DNA of 64,000 nucleotides from Gonatopus flavifemur (taxonomy: Eukaryota > Arthropoda > Insecta > Hymenoptera > Dryinidae): positions 11,920,501-11,984,500 of the forward strand of contig JAFFJZ010000009.1 in assembly GCA_018340375.1 (NCBI GenBank). The letters are read 5' to 3'. Of the stretch, positions 11,617 to 23,495 are shown in pieces; within the stretch, counting starts at the first letter, position 1; every line of letters starts with the position of its first letter. The notes below the pieces were generated by a model. It had not been told where the DNA came from. It saw only the letters and a list, made by a program, of their open reading frames with translations, and made no database searches. The position numbers were made by a program, and so were the translations under genes.

Positions 11617-12689
11617 TAATCTTTACATCTCCTATGACTCAAACTGAAAAATGATACACCTGCTATGTCATTCCGCAGAAGAAACGATGCAAAGGGTGGA
11701 AACCACCCTCAAAACCAATTATACAGTAATTTCTTCGGTTGTAATGAATATTTCTCGACGAAACAAAGTAAAAAAATAAGTCATGAAAACAGCAACAAAA
11801 GCATAAAGATATCCTTCCTAACGGTTGCACTCCTTACATGTTGTAAGTCAAAAACTATAATTCCCAAGTAGGATTCCCATCTGAATATGCAACAAAAATT
11901 GTTCTTCGATCAGAGAACGATCATATCTGACTCACTCCAACGCATTAGGGACGATAATAATTTTACTATTAGCAAAATGTGTATTCAGATTTGTATCAAA
12001 AAAATTATTGATGGATTCAATCAGTATTACGTTCTGCTCGTCAACTATGTGAGTCAACAGTATTATGGAAATAACAATCTGCCATATCATACTCAAAGAA
12101 GAGAATTCAGAAGAAAGACCACAAGTTACGATACGATAAAATAATATCTTGTTGTTCACATCATCATTTGTGGTCAATTTTTTGGCTGTTCTTACTCCTT
12201 ATCATGAATTCTTAATTTATGAGAACGAGGACAATAGATCGACGCACATGTTATTCAAGTTGTATTCAATTATGCTGAAAAATAAATATGAATTCAAATG
12301 ATTGAATAAAACATTGATATACATATTCATTATTTCTGCTTTCTTTGCTAACAGGTGCTAATACATTGGCACAGTGCTTCCACACTTTGGCTTTATGCAT
12401 CATCATGTTTACATTTTCAAATCATATTGTATTATAAGTAATGGAGTTGGCAGAAATTTCTTATATATCGACGCATTCTACGAAAACTAACACGATTCAG
12501 ATTTCCCGATGCAAAATATCCCGGGTGAGGTCACAATCATGCTAGTTTTTGTAAGGGATGTTGCCATTATGTACAAATTGTAACAAATTACTACAATACT
12601 TCATAACAATCATGATACTGTAAGTTTCCGAGTTACTCAAATGTGAATTTTGAGATTTCGTTTGTTCTTGTAACCATGTTGAATGACTT

Positions 12690-13107
12690 CAAACATGGTT
12701 ACAAGATGTGGTTTTACCTAGTTGTGGACAAACAGCAGTTTTGCTATTAGACTCATGGACTGGACAATGTGAACACACTGTGAGACAAGTGATACCAAAA
12801 GAAAAAAAATTCTCGATTAATGACAATCCCAAAGGGCACGACAGGCCAAATTCAGCCGTTGGATGTCTCCGATTTCAGATTCTGGAAAAACTTTGCCATA
12901 AAAATATCTGATGGCATGATTTTATTCAGATCAGACATCAATTTACATGAGAGGAATAATATTATAAAATTACAATCTATTACCCACAATCAATTATCTT
13001 CTCCTAGATTTGAAAATGTGTTCGAATATGCTTGGTACAAGAGTGTAACTGTCTATTCAAGGAATAATTTGTTACATAATATGAATATTCATAACGTAAT
13101 GCGATGA
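12690..13107 (+). pseudogene. DDE transposase C-terminal fragment
   Basis: The plus strand from about 12700 reads VLPSCGQTAVLLLDSWTGQC, where the aspartate of LLLDSWTG fits the second catalytic acid. A frame change near 12820 leads into IPKGTTGQIQPLDV, the conserved run before the third catalytic acid of DDE_1-type transposases. FRFWKNFAIKISD, NNIIKLQSITHNQLSSPRF and YAWYKS then follow. It sits centrally between the long inverted arms, as expected for the element's own transposase. The upstream half and the first catalytic acid are not identifiable. Inactive. Confidence 0.65.
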
Positions 13108-14762
13108 TGAAATTTGAAATTTCAGCAAATATTCACAAAAACTGTGATTGTTTAATAAAATATTTGAAATAAACCGTTTTTTCATTTTGATATGAAAAAT
13201 ACGCTTGAAAAATATATTTCTACTCCTATAAATTTGGAAGGTTGCAACCCTTAGGGACGAAACCTATACAATTGTGTTGCTTTTCGAATACAGAATTTTT
13301 TCCATTTTGTTTCATCGGGAAACATTGATTACAACCAAAGATATTACGGTGGAACTGTTTTTGAGGGTGATGTTTGAGGGTGGCTTCCACGATCTGCATA
13401 GTTTCTTTTGCAGAATGACAAGATTTGTGCATGATTTTCCAGAATGAGGTCTGAAACATGTGAGGATTAGCTTGTTCGGTGATCGAGGGTTGTTTTTACC
13501 GCTCTAATGGAATTTAGGGGTAGTTTACCCCCGGAGTCACAGATTATGCGGAAACACTAACATATGTCAACTTTTACTCATTATTCTTCACCAGGAAAAC
13601 ATTTTATAATATTTTTATGACCATTTTCTGAATTTTTACATGGAAAATACGCTCAAAAAACACAGTTTTAAGCCTATAAATTTTAAGGGTAGCACCCCCT
13701 ATGAATTGAACCCATGCGATTTTGTTGCTTCTTCAGTAGAGAATTGTTTCTATTTTGTTTCATTGAAAAATACGCATTACAACTAAAGATATCGCTGATG
13801 AACTGTTGTTGGGGGGAATTTTGGGGGTGGTTTCCACCCTCTACATCCTTTGTTTTGCAGAGTGACAAAATCGGTGTCTCATTTCCCAGGATGAGGTCAA
13901 GAATATGTGAAGATTAGCTTATTCGGTGATCGAGGGTTGTTTTACTGTTCTGATGGAATTTAGGGTCAGTTTACCCCCGGAATCACAGATTATGCAAAAA
14001 CACCAACATATGTCAATTTTTATTCGTCATTCTGTACCGGAAAAAAATTTTGTAATATTCTTATGACCATTTTCTGAATTTTTACATGAAGAATACGCTC
14101 AAGAAATGCAGTTTTGAGCCTATAAATTTTAAGGGTAGCAACCCCTATGAACAGAACCTATGCGATTTTGTTGCTTTTTCAGTGAAGAATCGTTTCCATT
14201 TCGTTTCATTGAACAATATGCATTACAACCGAAGATATTGTTGATAAACTGTTTTTGAGGGTCGTTTTCACCCCCTAAATCCGTTTATCAGCCGATATAA
14301 AAAAATACGTATCTCTTATTTTTCGCTAAACTGCAACACATTCAAATTGCAGCAAAATCGGAGGCGGACGGTTGGAAATGTTCCCTGTAACATCAGTTTT
14401 GTCGTGTTGCTCGGAACTTGCTTGGGTTTATGAAACTCTCGATCACATGCATATAAGTAGCGAATTTCTAGCAACTTTGCGTGAACATGAAAACAACGTA
14501 AGAGTAATGGTTACACGGGAATTTATGTTTCATGAACTGTTCAATCATTTTCAACCAAATTCAATAGATTTGTTCAATGGAAAGTTCAAATTTGTCTCCA
14601 AAACTCTGAGAAACATTTTGATGCAAGAAATTTTCGTTTTGGATACAAAACAAATTATGGTCCTCAAAAACGATCACAAAGCTTCCTTCTAACGAGGGAA
14701 CAATATGTTCAATAAGATTATACACCAAAAAAAATTAATATCAAAACAAGAGTATGCTTCTT

Positions 14763-15170
14763 AACCCTTCCAGGGGCAGTGGGACGTTTACGTCCCACCA
14801 ATGTTATTTCAGTTTTTTTCATATTTCTAGTACATATTGCATTATTTACGGGGAAATACTCATTTTTTACACTCATTGGTATCTAAATTATTCAAACTTC
14901 ATGCAACATTGCAATAATTTATTCATTTCAATATTGATTATAAATGATTAACGTGAAAAAATTCGCTTTTTTTAAGAAAAATCGGTCTCTTCGGAATGAT
15001 AACAGTTGAGCCCGTGGAATATTCTTTTACATACTCTCCATACATAGTTCTTTGATATATATTTTTGTCAGAATTTTTCGTACATTAGTTTTTAAGGAAA
15101 GAATTTTTGAAATTCCGGAAAATGAAATTTGTTCAGCTCTTTCAGAGATACATTTTTCTGTGATACTTGT
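14763..15170. repeat. dispersed repeat, copy A
   Basis: Begins CCCTTCCAGGGGCAGTGGGA and runs through TTCAGTTTTTTTCATATTTCTAGTACAT, CTCCATACATAGTT and AATGAAATTTGTTCAG. The same sequence in the same order forms copy B (15671-18840), where the RTE has inserted. It is non-coding; the GACGTTTACGTC palindrome near its start is conspicuous. Confidence 0.7.
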
Positions 15171-15179
15171 ATCATTAAC

Positions 15180-15480
15180 AAAATCACCCATAAGAGTTTT
15201 CGGGGTTACTGAATACAAATTTAAGGTCAGATGTGGAAAATTCAAAATGGCGGATTCAATATGGCGGTCAAAATTTTCAAAAATTGACCGATTCCGGCCA
15301 AATTTTTATTCAAGGGGTTTTTGGGGTTGCAAATTAGGAATCTGAGGTCAGCTTTGCAGAATTAAGAATGGCGGATCCAATGTGGCGGACACAATTTTCA
15401 GAAAACTGACGGATTTTGACTAAATTCTAATTCTGAGGGTTTTCGGGGTCATTGATTACGAATCTGCAGTTAGATTTTGA
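15180..15480 (-). repeat. 122-bp satellite, inverted cluster
   Basis: Two to three diverged units read on the minus strand carry the same TTCGTAATC...GACCCCGAAAACCCT...GGATCCGCCAT order as the array at 19440-20065. Flanking sequence (TGTATCATTAACAAAATCAC region) also matches the far side of that array in opposite orientation. The two clusters therefore form widely spaced inverted arms around the copy B repeat and the RTE. Confidence 0.65.
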
Positions 15481-15842
15481 ATCATACGTACCAGATGAAA
15501 ATTTTTCAGTGCTTTCATTTCTGCTCGGCAAAACGTAGAACTAACGATGTGGATATGGGATGGGAGTAGTTTCATTTTTTGTTAGTTTTTGTTGTGTGTT
15601 TTTTTTGTGGCTTTGTTTTCCTTTCACGTTATTTTGTGTTTCTTATTCTGTAATTTCCGATTCTGTCAACCAATCCCTTCCAGGGGCAGTGGGGCATATA
15701 CATTCTACCTATTTTGCTTCAGTTTTCCTCATATTTCTAGTACATTTTGCACTATTCACGGGCAAATACGCATATTTCACAGTTATTGGTACCTAAGTTA
15801 TTCAAGCCTCATGCAAAATTGCAATAATTCACTCAATTTGAT

Positions 15843-18587
15843 CATCATCATGAAGTAATCAGTCTTACGACTGGTTTGATGAAACCCTCCACCCCTGTCT
15901 ATTATCCGCCAAACGTTTAATTTCTACATATCTACTACATCCCTTGTCTTGTACGATTTGCTTCATATAACTTGCTCTAGGTCTACCTTTACCAGTTTTA
16001 CCATTCATTTTCCCTTCCAATATTGTTTTCAATAAACTCTCATGCCGTAATGTGTGTCCTATAAGATTGCTTCTCCTTTTCACGATGTGTTTCAAAAGAT
16101 TTCTTTCTTCATTTATCTGCTCGAGTACTTCTTCATTTTTGACTTTGTCTATCCATTTTATTCTGAGCATCCTCCTATAACACCACATTTCAAAAGCTTC
16201 AAGTCTTCGTTGATCAGTTTTCCCCATTGTCCAAGTTTCGCAACCATATAATGCTGTGCTCCAAACGTAACTTTTCAAGAATTTCTTCCTTACTTCCAAG
16301 CTTATATTTTTTGAGCATAATAACTGTTTCTTTTGGTAAAAAGCCTGTTTCCCTTGTGCTATTCTTGCTCTCATATCTCTTTCGCTTTTGCCGTTCTCTG
16401 TAATTATGCTTCCTAGATATTTGAATTCTTTCACTATTATCTATCTATTTTGATTCTCGTTCTTCTAGCTGTTTTCGCTGCTGTACACATCATGAATTTT
16501 GTTTTGTCTTTATTTATATTCATACAATAGTTTTCCAATAATATTGTTCTCATGGTGTTGAGAATATTTTATAACTCAGTACTACTCGTGGCCAATATAG
16601 CTATGTCATCCGCGAATCTCAACATATTTATATTTTCTCCCTGAATCTGTAATTTCGATTGAATTTCCTCCTTCACTTCGTTCATTGCTTCTTCTATATA
16701 TAAATTGAACATCAGTGGCGATAATGAGCATCCTTGTCTCACCCCTCTTCTCATTTGTGCTTCCCCTTCCTGACCCTCTATGTCTATTATTGCACTTTGA
16801 TTCTTATATAATTCGTATATTATTCTTCTATCTTTATAATTTATTCCCACCTTCTTCAGGATCGCAAACATCTTCTCCCAGTCCACATTATCGAAAGCCT
16901 TTTGTATATCTACAAAACCTATGTACACAGATTTCTTCAGCGCTATCCTTTTCTCTATTACTGCCCTGAGTGCTAAGATTGCTTCTCGCGTTCCCCTATT
17001 TTTTCTAAAACCAAACTGATCCTCTGCCAATCTACTCTCTATTTTATTTTCCATCCTCCTGTATATAATTTTGGTCAGTATTTTCGAAGCATGTGAAGTT
17101 AAACTGATCGTTCTGTAGTTCTCGCATTTGTCTGCCCCTCGTTTTTTCGGGATAGCGACAATTTTATTCTTTTGGAAATCTTCCGGTACTTCTCCTTTTT
17201 CGTACATATCTCTAATCAATCCAAACAGTGCGTCGCGAGTTCCTTCACTGGAGGCTTTTATAAGGTCCGCACTTATGCCATCTATGCCTGGCGCGTTATT
17301 ATTTTTCAATTCTTTCAAAGCCTTGTCGAATTCTGATCTCAATATCGAATCTCCCAATTCTTCCTCATCTACATCCTCCTCCTTCTCTAATAGTGCTATA
17401 TCATCGTTTCCTCTATACAAGTCTTCCAAATGATTGATCCACTGTTCTATTCTCTCTTCCGTTTTTATCAATTGTCGTCCTAGAGAGTTTCTAATCTTAT
17501 TGCTTCTAGATTTCATTTGTCCGAAAAATCTTTTAATAATCCTATATGCTTCATCTATTTTTCCTAAATGCAATCTTATTTCTATTTCCTGACATTTCCC
17601 TTCTAACCACTGTTCTTTCGCTTTCCTTGATTCTCTTATTATTTTATTTCTCAATGATTTGTATCGTTGCTGGCCTTCTTGGCTATCATTATTCTTGTAT
17701 TTTCTTCTTTCATTTATCAATTCTAAAATTTCTCCCGTTATCCATGGGTTTTTAGCTTCTACTCCATCATTCTTCAAAATCTTATCCGCACATTCTCTTA
17801 TATTCCCCTTCATCTTTGTCCATCTCCTCTCTATTCCCAAGTCTTTCTCTTTTTGATCTCCCAATTTTTCATCCAACATTTTCTCGAATGCCTCATGTGT
17901 TTGTTTTTGCTTGAGGTTCTTCAAATTCCATCTTTTCTGCATTTTCTTTTTCTCCTTCAGAGATTTGAATTTCAGAGAACATTTCATCATCAACATATTA
18001 TGATCACTATCTATATCTGCACCGGGATAAGTTTTACAGTTTTTCACTTGGTTTCTAAATCTTTGTTTCACTAATATGTAATCAATTTGGTATCTTGCTG
18101 TATCTCCTGGCATTTTCCAAGTGTAGATTCTTCTTGGATGATTTTCGAATGAAGTGTTTGTGATAACCATCTTATGATTTTCACAAAATTCGACTAAACG
18201 TTGTCCTCTATCGTTCCTCCTCCCTAACGCGAAATCTCCTATAATGTTGTCCTCTTTTCCTTGTCCTACTACCGCATTCCAATCCCCCATCACTATCAAA
18301 TTCTCTTCTCCCTTCACATATTCTATCACTTCTTCTATTTCTTCGTACGTTTTTCCAATATCTTCCTCCGAATATGCAGATGTGGGCATGTATACTTGGA
18401 CTATGACTGTGTCTACCGGTTTTGTTCTGATTCTAACCATCATCACACGTTCATTATGTTGCAAATAATTTTCTGTTCTATTTCCCACTCTTTTATGCAT
18501 TACAATTCCTACACCTGCTTGACCGTTCTTTGATCCTGTATGAATTATTCTATAATCCCCACTCCAGAAATCGCCCTCTTGTGGCCA
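15843..18587 (-). mobile_element. RTE-like non-LTR retrotransposon, copy 1 (5'-truncated)
   Basis: The minus-strand element ends at its 3' side in a (GAT)n-type tail (ATCATCATCATGAAG on plus). It is flanked by a 14-bp direct repeat TCACTCAATTTGAT at 15829-15842 and 18588-18601. Compared with copy 2 it lacks roughly the first 115 codons: the 5' break falls in the endonuclease domain just before the sequence reading WPQEGDFWSG. A target duplication of this length with a microsatellite tail fits target-primed reverse transcription. Confidence 0.9.
15865..18587 (-). pseudogene. RTE-like endonuclease/reverse transcriptase
   Basis: A 643-codon open frame (18500-16569) keeps the C-terminal part of an apurinic-type endonuclease, with VMGDWNAVVG and DSDHNML. 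A linker follows, then reverse transcriptase boxes FVDIQKAFDNVDW, GVRQGCSLSPLMFN and LRFADDIAIL, with the FADD catalytic pair intact. A TAA after SSTEL and a small lesion near 16436 separate it from the 3' domain (16434-15865). That domain reads FKYLGSIITENGKSERD, LYGCETWTMGK and FEMWCYRRMLRIKW, typical of the C-terminal region of this clade. Only those two lesions and the missing N-terminus disable it, so this copy looks younger than copy 2. Confidence 0.85.
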
Positions 18588-18946
18588 TCACTCAATTTGA
18601 TATTAGTTATAAATAATTAACCTGAAAAAGTCCGCATTTTTCTAAAGAAAAATCGATTTCTTCTCCATAAAATTAGTCGAGGCCCTGAAATTTTTTCGCA
18701 TATTCTCCATACATAGTTTCTCGATACATGTTTTCATCAGAACTTTGGATCAATTAGTTGAGAAAAAAAATTAGAAATCTCGGAAAATAAAGTTTGTTTA
18801 GAATTATTCTTCATTTCTTTATTACTCTCATTAATGATATTCTTTTGCATGAATATGTGTATACAGGCACGTATCCAGGATTTTCATTCAGGAGGTGCCA
18901 AGTGGAAGAATTTTCAAAATTATATCAAAATTATATCCGATTCTAT

Positions 18947-19053
18947 CCTTAGTAGAACTGATATAGGGCTCACATCAGGGCCACATGAGGCTACATCGGG
19001 TTCTGATATGGCCTCATGCGGCCCTGATGTGAGCCCTATATCATTTCTACTAG
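18947..19053. repeat. 107-bp near-perfect hairpin with CCTAGTAGAAATG end
   Basis: CCTTAGTAGAACTGATATAG at 18947 mirrors CTATATCATTTCTACTAGG at 19053. The arms continue through GGGCTCACATCAGGGC and CATGAGGC, leaving a loop of about 20 bases. It is non-coding and its end matches the CCCTNGTRRAAA group. Confidence 0.8.
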
Positions 19054-19439
19054 GCCTATATTCAGTTTATTCATGAGTTATATATAATTTTGAAAATTTT
19101 CACCTAGTTCATGAGATTAATGCCCCAAAAACATATTGAGTGGATCCGTAAACATCCATGCATTCATTTTTTGTAAATTACGTGAAAAAGCACAAGGTTA
19201 ACTCAACATAGTGAGCTACCGGATCTACCATCTTGGATTTCGCAAATCCACCTTCAGATTTGTGATCGGTGGTTTCAAAGATCCCTATGATCAAAACTCC
19301 ATCATAATCTACTATTTTCTCCCATAGAGCACGAATCGCCTGGGGACGTCCTCAGGAGATCTTGGGGATATTGCACAGTCTCTAGGTTATCCGGAGGACG
19401 TCACCACAAGGTTTGTGCTGGGTGAGCTGAAGAATGAAT

Positions 19440-20065
19440 GTGCCATAATGATTCTGGCATCTTGAAGTTCGGGAATCTGACCTCAGATTCGTAATCCCCG
19501 ACCCCGAAAACCCTTAGAGAACAAATTTGGTCAAAATCTGCCGAACTTTTGAAAATGTCATCTGCCATATTGGATCCGCCAACTTGAATTTTGCAAATCT
19601 GACCTCAGATTCGTAATCCGCGACCACGAAAACTCTTAGAACCAAAATTTGATCCAAATCTGTTGAATTTTCGAAAATGTTATCCGCCATATTGGATCCG
19701 CCATCTTGAATTTTGCAAATCTGACCTCAGATTCGTAATCCGCGACCACGAAAACTCTCAGAACCAAAATTTGATCCAAATCTGTTGAATTTTTGAAAAT
19801 GTTATCCGCCATATTGGATACGCCATCTTGAATTTTGCAAATCTGACCTCAGATTCGTAACCCACGACCACGAAACCTCTCAGAACCAAAATTTGATTCA
19901 AATCTGTTGAAGTTTTGAAAATGTCGTTCGCCATATTGGATCCGCCATCTTGAATTTTGCAAATCTAACCTCAGATTCGTAATCAGCAACCCCAAAAACC
20001 TTCACAACTAATTTCATCAAAGCTGTAAGTATCATAGAAAAATGTGCCCCCGAAAGGGTTATTTT
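19440..20065 (+). repeat. 122-bp satellite array, about five units
   Basis: The marker GTAATC occurs at 19491, 19613, 19735, 19857 and 19979, exactly 122 bp apart. Each unit holds GCCATATTGGATCCGCCATC, TTGAATTTTGCAAATCTGAC and CTCAGATTCGTAATC. The array ends in AGTATCATAGAAAAATGTGC, which also flanks the inverted cluster at 15180-15480. Sequence from 19054 to 19440 holds nothing else I recognise. Confidence 0.9.
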
Positions 20066-20159
20066 GATGCAACTTCTCCTCTAATATATGGTATCAAAAG
20101 TATTCCTCTCCATTTGAGAGGATTAGTCTTTGTGTGGAAGAATTTTCATTCGTTCGTTA

Positions 20160-20403
20160 TGTAGTAACTTTACGTCATCATCATTTGAAGATTACAATAT
20201 AGAGTTATTGTTCAGCGGAATACAACAATAATATTAAAATAGAACTTAATAATAAGATGTGTGAGCGGGATACACGTCTTGACTCACTAATGCGCGACTA
20301 ACTACTGAACAACTACATCCAGACGCTCTCTCGTGGTCAACCGTGGAAGCAAAACTACAACGTAATTCAAATCAGTCCTTTCCAAACATTACTAGTTCCT
20401 ACA
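20160..20403 (-). repeat. putative 3' LTR, 244 bp
   Basis: On the minus strand the segment starts TGTAGGAACTAGTAATG and ends GTAAAGTTACTACA, giving the TG...CA form of an LTR. It follows the integrase stop codon by about 40 bases. No second copy was found in the window to confirm it. Confidence 0.5.
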
Positions 20404-20440
20404 CTCGGCCATTCCGACCACTGGCCGACTCGGACAGTGA

Positions 20441-20719
20441 CTAATGTTTTGCCCATAGTTTGAGGTATTCAGCGCAAGTCGAGGTAGTTAAGGGACCGTC
20501 AGGCGTTTGCACACGTTTCACATCGTAAGTGTCATTGGACTTAGTTTTAGTTATCGAATGGGGTCCAAGGAACTTAGACTTCAATTTTGACCCCGGAACG
20601 TGTTGGGTACGCTTGATAGCGACCAAATCGCCTATTTGATATTTAAGTGGTTCTTTTCGACGCAAGTTATATAATCGCCGATTTTCATCTTGCACCTCCA
20701 AAATTTGCTTCCTCGCCAC
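20441..20719 (-). pseudogene. gypsy integrase C-terminal domain
   Basis: Open minus-strand frame of 92 codons with IGDLVAIKRTQHVPGSKLK, KFLGPHSITK and TYDVKRVQTPDGP, ending in EYLKLWAKH and a stop. GDLVAIKRT...GPxxI is the usual integrase C-terminal DNA-binding fold of this group. It is the end of pol and adjoins the presumed LTR. Confidence 0.75.
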
Positions 20720-21935
20720 CTTGCGTAGTTAATTTCGTTCGGTTTGGAACTGATCACGCATATCTTCCTCTAATAATTCCTCAAGCCTAATATTAGTTGT
20801 ACTTCGCAATTTTGTACCGAATAATAATTGGAATGGAGTCGTGCCGGTGCTTCTATGATAGGAAGAATTTATTATTTGTTCTAACCGAGGTAAGTATTGG
20901 CACCACTTCGTGGGTCGTCAACTGTTAATCTACCCAAAACTGACACAATGGTACGGTTCAGTCTTTTGGCTTAGCCGTTTGCTCTAGGTAACCCCGTAGT
21001 TACTGCTATATGTTTTATCTCTTCGTTGCCACAATACTTTTTGAATTAATGGGATGTGAATGCAGATCCTTTATCGGTTTTAATCTGGACTGGGTTACCA
21101 AAATTAGTTTTTTGCGATTCTAATTTGTTCACTACTTCTTTAGTCGTTGTTGATTTCGTGGCATACAGCCAAACAAACTTACTAAAGCTATCTATGACCG
21201 CTAGAATATGATTATAATTCTTGTTAGTAGAGGGTCAAGGTTCCATATGATCAATGTGATACGTGTGAAGAGGCGTATCTCCTTTGCTGATAGGATGAAG
21301 AAATCCTTCTTGATTTCATTCTTCTTACTTGCTAAAATACAAGGAACCCGGGAAAAAATAATTCATATATGGTCGTATATGAGCGTATATGAATCATATA
21401 TGAACATACATGAAATACATATGAACATATATAAACATATATGTGCTCATATATGAGCATACATGGATTGTGGTCATATATGATCATCTATGAATGAGAC
21501 TGTATATGGCCATATGTGATCATATTCAATCATACATTATCATATACATCCATATATGGACAAAAAAATGTTACAATTTTACATGGAATGTGATGAAAAA
21601 CCAAAGGAGAGAGAAGTGAGATCAATGCTGATAGATTCCCCACTTTCATATATGACCATATATGAACATATATGGCCAAAATCCATATATGCTCATATAT
21701 GAATGCATATATGAATCCATATATGGGTCCATATATGGAATTTTTTTTCCCGGGAATTTGCAATACTTTGTTCAACCTTCGATTTCAGATTAGGTATAAA
21801 ATATTCTTGCCTAACTTGTTCTTTGGTGACTCTAGTCGCGAAATGACCTTTTTGATGAACCATTTTTATGATCTCACTGTGCATCGACTCCGGTATTCCT
21901 ACAAGATCTAAACCATTCTTTTCATCAATTGTCAT
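20720..21935 (-). pseudogene. gypsy integrase N-terminal and catalytic regions, split
   Basis: 21935-21757 encodes the zinc-binding N-terminus (HSEIIKMVHQKGHFATRV and KSKVEQSIAN). After the MITE at 21347-21754 the frame resumes with a cysteine-containing stretch, then HTYHIDHMEP near 21250, which carries the first catalytic aspartate. DSFSKFVWLYATKSTT follows, and KTDKGSAF near 21070 carries the second aspartate. At least one stop (after HMEP) and several frame changes occur, and the third acid is not clear. Non-functional. Confidence 0.65.
21347..21754. mobile_element. 408-bp CATATATG-rich MITE with CCCGGG ends
   Basis: CCCGGGAAAAAATAATTCAT at 21347 mirrors ATGGAATTTTTTTTCCCGGG at 21754. 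The interior is made of irregular CATATATG-type words on both halves. It breaks the integrase N-terminal region of the gypsy element. AA lies on both sides, but the target duplication is not certain. Confidence 0.75.
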
Positions 21936-23490
21936 ACTCTTGACCTTCTAGTATCTTAAATATTGGTGTTAGACTACTATCTTCATGTTGAGCTTTCCTC
22001 ATTTTATAAATAATGTCATCTGTTTTGACTAACATAACAGGATAACGGCTAAGTGCATCAACATGTTTCATCTTATTCCCTGCTCGATGTTCAATCGTGT
22101 ACGTGTAGTCTTCTAACACTGAAGCCCAACGTGCTATTCTCAACGATAATTCTTTTTCATCCATGGTGCGTTAAAAGGCAGCGCAATCTGTTACTATCTC
22201 AAATTTGATACCTAGCAGATACACTTTAAATTTTTTTGAAGCAGTCACAATTGCCAGAGCTTCTAATTCGTAACTTGGATATTTACGTTCAGCTTCACTT
22301 GTCTTACAACTTGAATAATAAATAGGATGAAGCTGTTGGTCTTCGGGTGATCTTTGAAGTAGAACAGCTCCATAGCCATGTTGACTTGCGTCAGTATGTA
22401 ACTCAGTCTGATAGATTGGATGATAAATTCTCAACACGGGCTGTTTAGCGAGTTCATCTTTCAACATATTGAATGCGTTTTGTTCTTCCTCAGTGAATTT
22501 GAAATTTTCGTTCTTGCGTAAAAGATCACTCAAAGGTTCCGCGATGCTATCATAATTTGCAATAAATTCACGGAAGTATCCTGTGAGTCCTAAAAAACTC
22601 TGAATATCTTTCAACGACTTTGGTTCTGGGAAAAGTGCAACTGCTTGTGATTTATCAGGAGATGGATACAATGTGCCATTCTGAATTATATACCCTAAGA
22701 ATGTAACGCTCTCTTGTAAAAATTGACATTTCTTTATATTAATTTCAAGCCCATAATCACTGGCTGTTTGCAAAACTTTCCTCAATTTTTCAATACCCTC
22801 TTTAATAGTTACTGCGGGAATAATGAGATCGTCTGAGTGAGTAATAACAATTCCTTGTCTAATCTCTTCTGCGAACACACAATTTACGAATCTCTGGAAA
22901 ACGGATGGAGAGTCACATAATCCAAAAAGAACCTTCAAAAATTGATACTGCCCGCAATGCGCCACAAATGACGTATATTTACGAGAATCGCGCGCCACAG
23001 AGACAAGGAAAGAACCGTTTTTCGAATCTAGCGTATTGAATACTTTTGCGCCTTGTAGCTTATCCAGTTGGTCTTCTATTAAAGGCGGAGGGTATCTATC
23101 CTTTAATATTATCCGATTCAATTTCCAATAGTCAATACAAACGCGTGGGGATCCATCCTTTCTCCTCACAACGACGACTGGGCTCGCATACTCAGAAGAA
23201 CAGGGCTCCATTATACTGTTTCCTAACCATTCGCCTACTTGTTTTTCAACGATATCGCGTTCTACTGATGGCAGTCTACGTGGACGTTGATAAATTGACT
23301 CTTCCACCTTAAGCACAATATTCATTCTGACATCGGTAGTTTTACAATTACTAGTGATCAACGTCTTAACCTCGTTTTTAAACTTTTCGTCTGCTCCCTC
23401 ATTAATATTTAATAGTAATTCGTTGTCTATATTAATCTCAGTGAGAAAAATTGATTTTTTTTCTTTCGTGACCGTTAATCCGCCCTGCAC
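21925..23490 (-). pseudogene. gypsy reverse transcriptase and RNase H
   Basis: A 439-codon frame (23490-22171) holds the RT fingers (RRKDGSPRVCIDYWKLN), the first catalytic aspartate in FNTLDSKNGSF, and FLKVLFGLCDSPSVFQRF. The catalytic box reads HSDDLI, where Tyr or Phe normally precedes XDD. FLGYIIQNGTL and a thumb follow, then RNase H with ELHTDASQHGYGAVLL and YELEALAIV. It stops at TAA after VTDCAAF. The same frame reopens at 22164 with RWASVLEDYTYTIEHRAG and KHVDALSRYPV, the conserved RNase H end. The stop plus the HSDD change argue against activity. Confidence 0.85.
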
Positions 23491-23495
23491 AATGG

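Larger units (their letters stand above)
10896..14387. mobile_element. 3.5-kb DNA transposon with long terminal inverted repeats
   Basis: The left end CAAGGGAACATTCCCAACCA matches the complement of the right end GGTTGGAAATGTTCCCTG. The left arm (10896-11360, with a further block at 11640-11800) has inverted partners at 13210-14387. The right side holds tandem subterminal units of about 447 bp, with GATCGAGGGTTGTTTT at 13481 and 13928. Shared words include AAATTTAGGGGTAGTTTACCCC-type blocks and ACCATTTTCTGAATTTTTAC. A decayed DDE transposase lies between the arms (12690-13107), and a 246-bp foldback has inserted at 11371. No clean target duplication is visible at the outer ends. Confidence 0.7.
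15671..18840. repeat. dispersed repeat, copy B, split by an RTE insertion
   Basis: 15671-15842 and 18602-18840 together align with copy A at 14763-15170. Examples are GCAATAATTNACTCAATTTGAT, then ATAAATAATTAACCTGAAAA, then CTCCATACATAGTTTCT. The sequence in between (15843-18587) is the RTE insertion, so copy A is a natural empty-site reference. Confidence 0.75.

Noticed and set aside
14372..14692. A 106-codon plus-strand ORF (MEMFPVTSVLSCCSELAWVY...)
   Set aside because: It starts inside the terminal repeat of the 10896-14387 element, has no recognised domain and no splice context. Its length is unremarkable for AT-rich DNA.
18834..19076. An 80-codon ORF across the hairpin at 18947-19053
   Set aside because: It runs through both arms of a near-perfect palindrome and starts in AT-rich repeat sequence.
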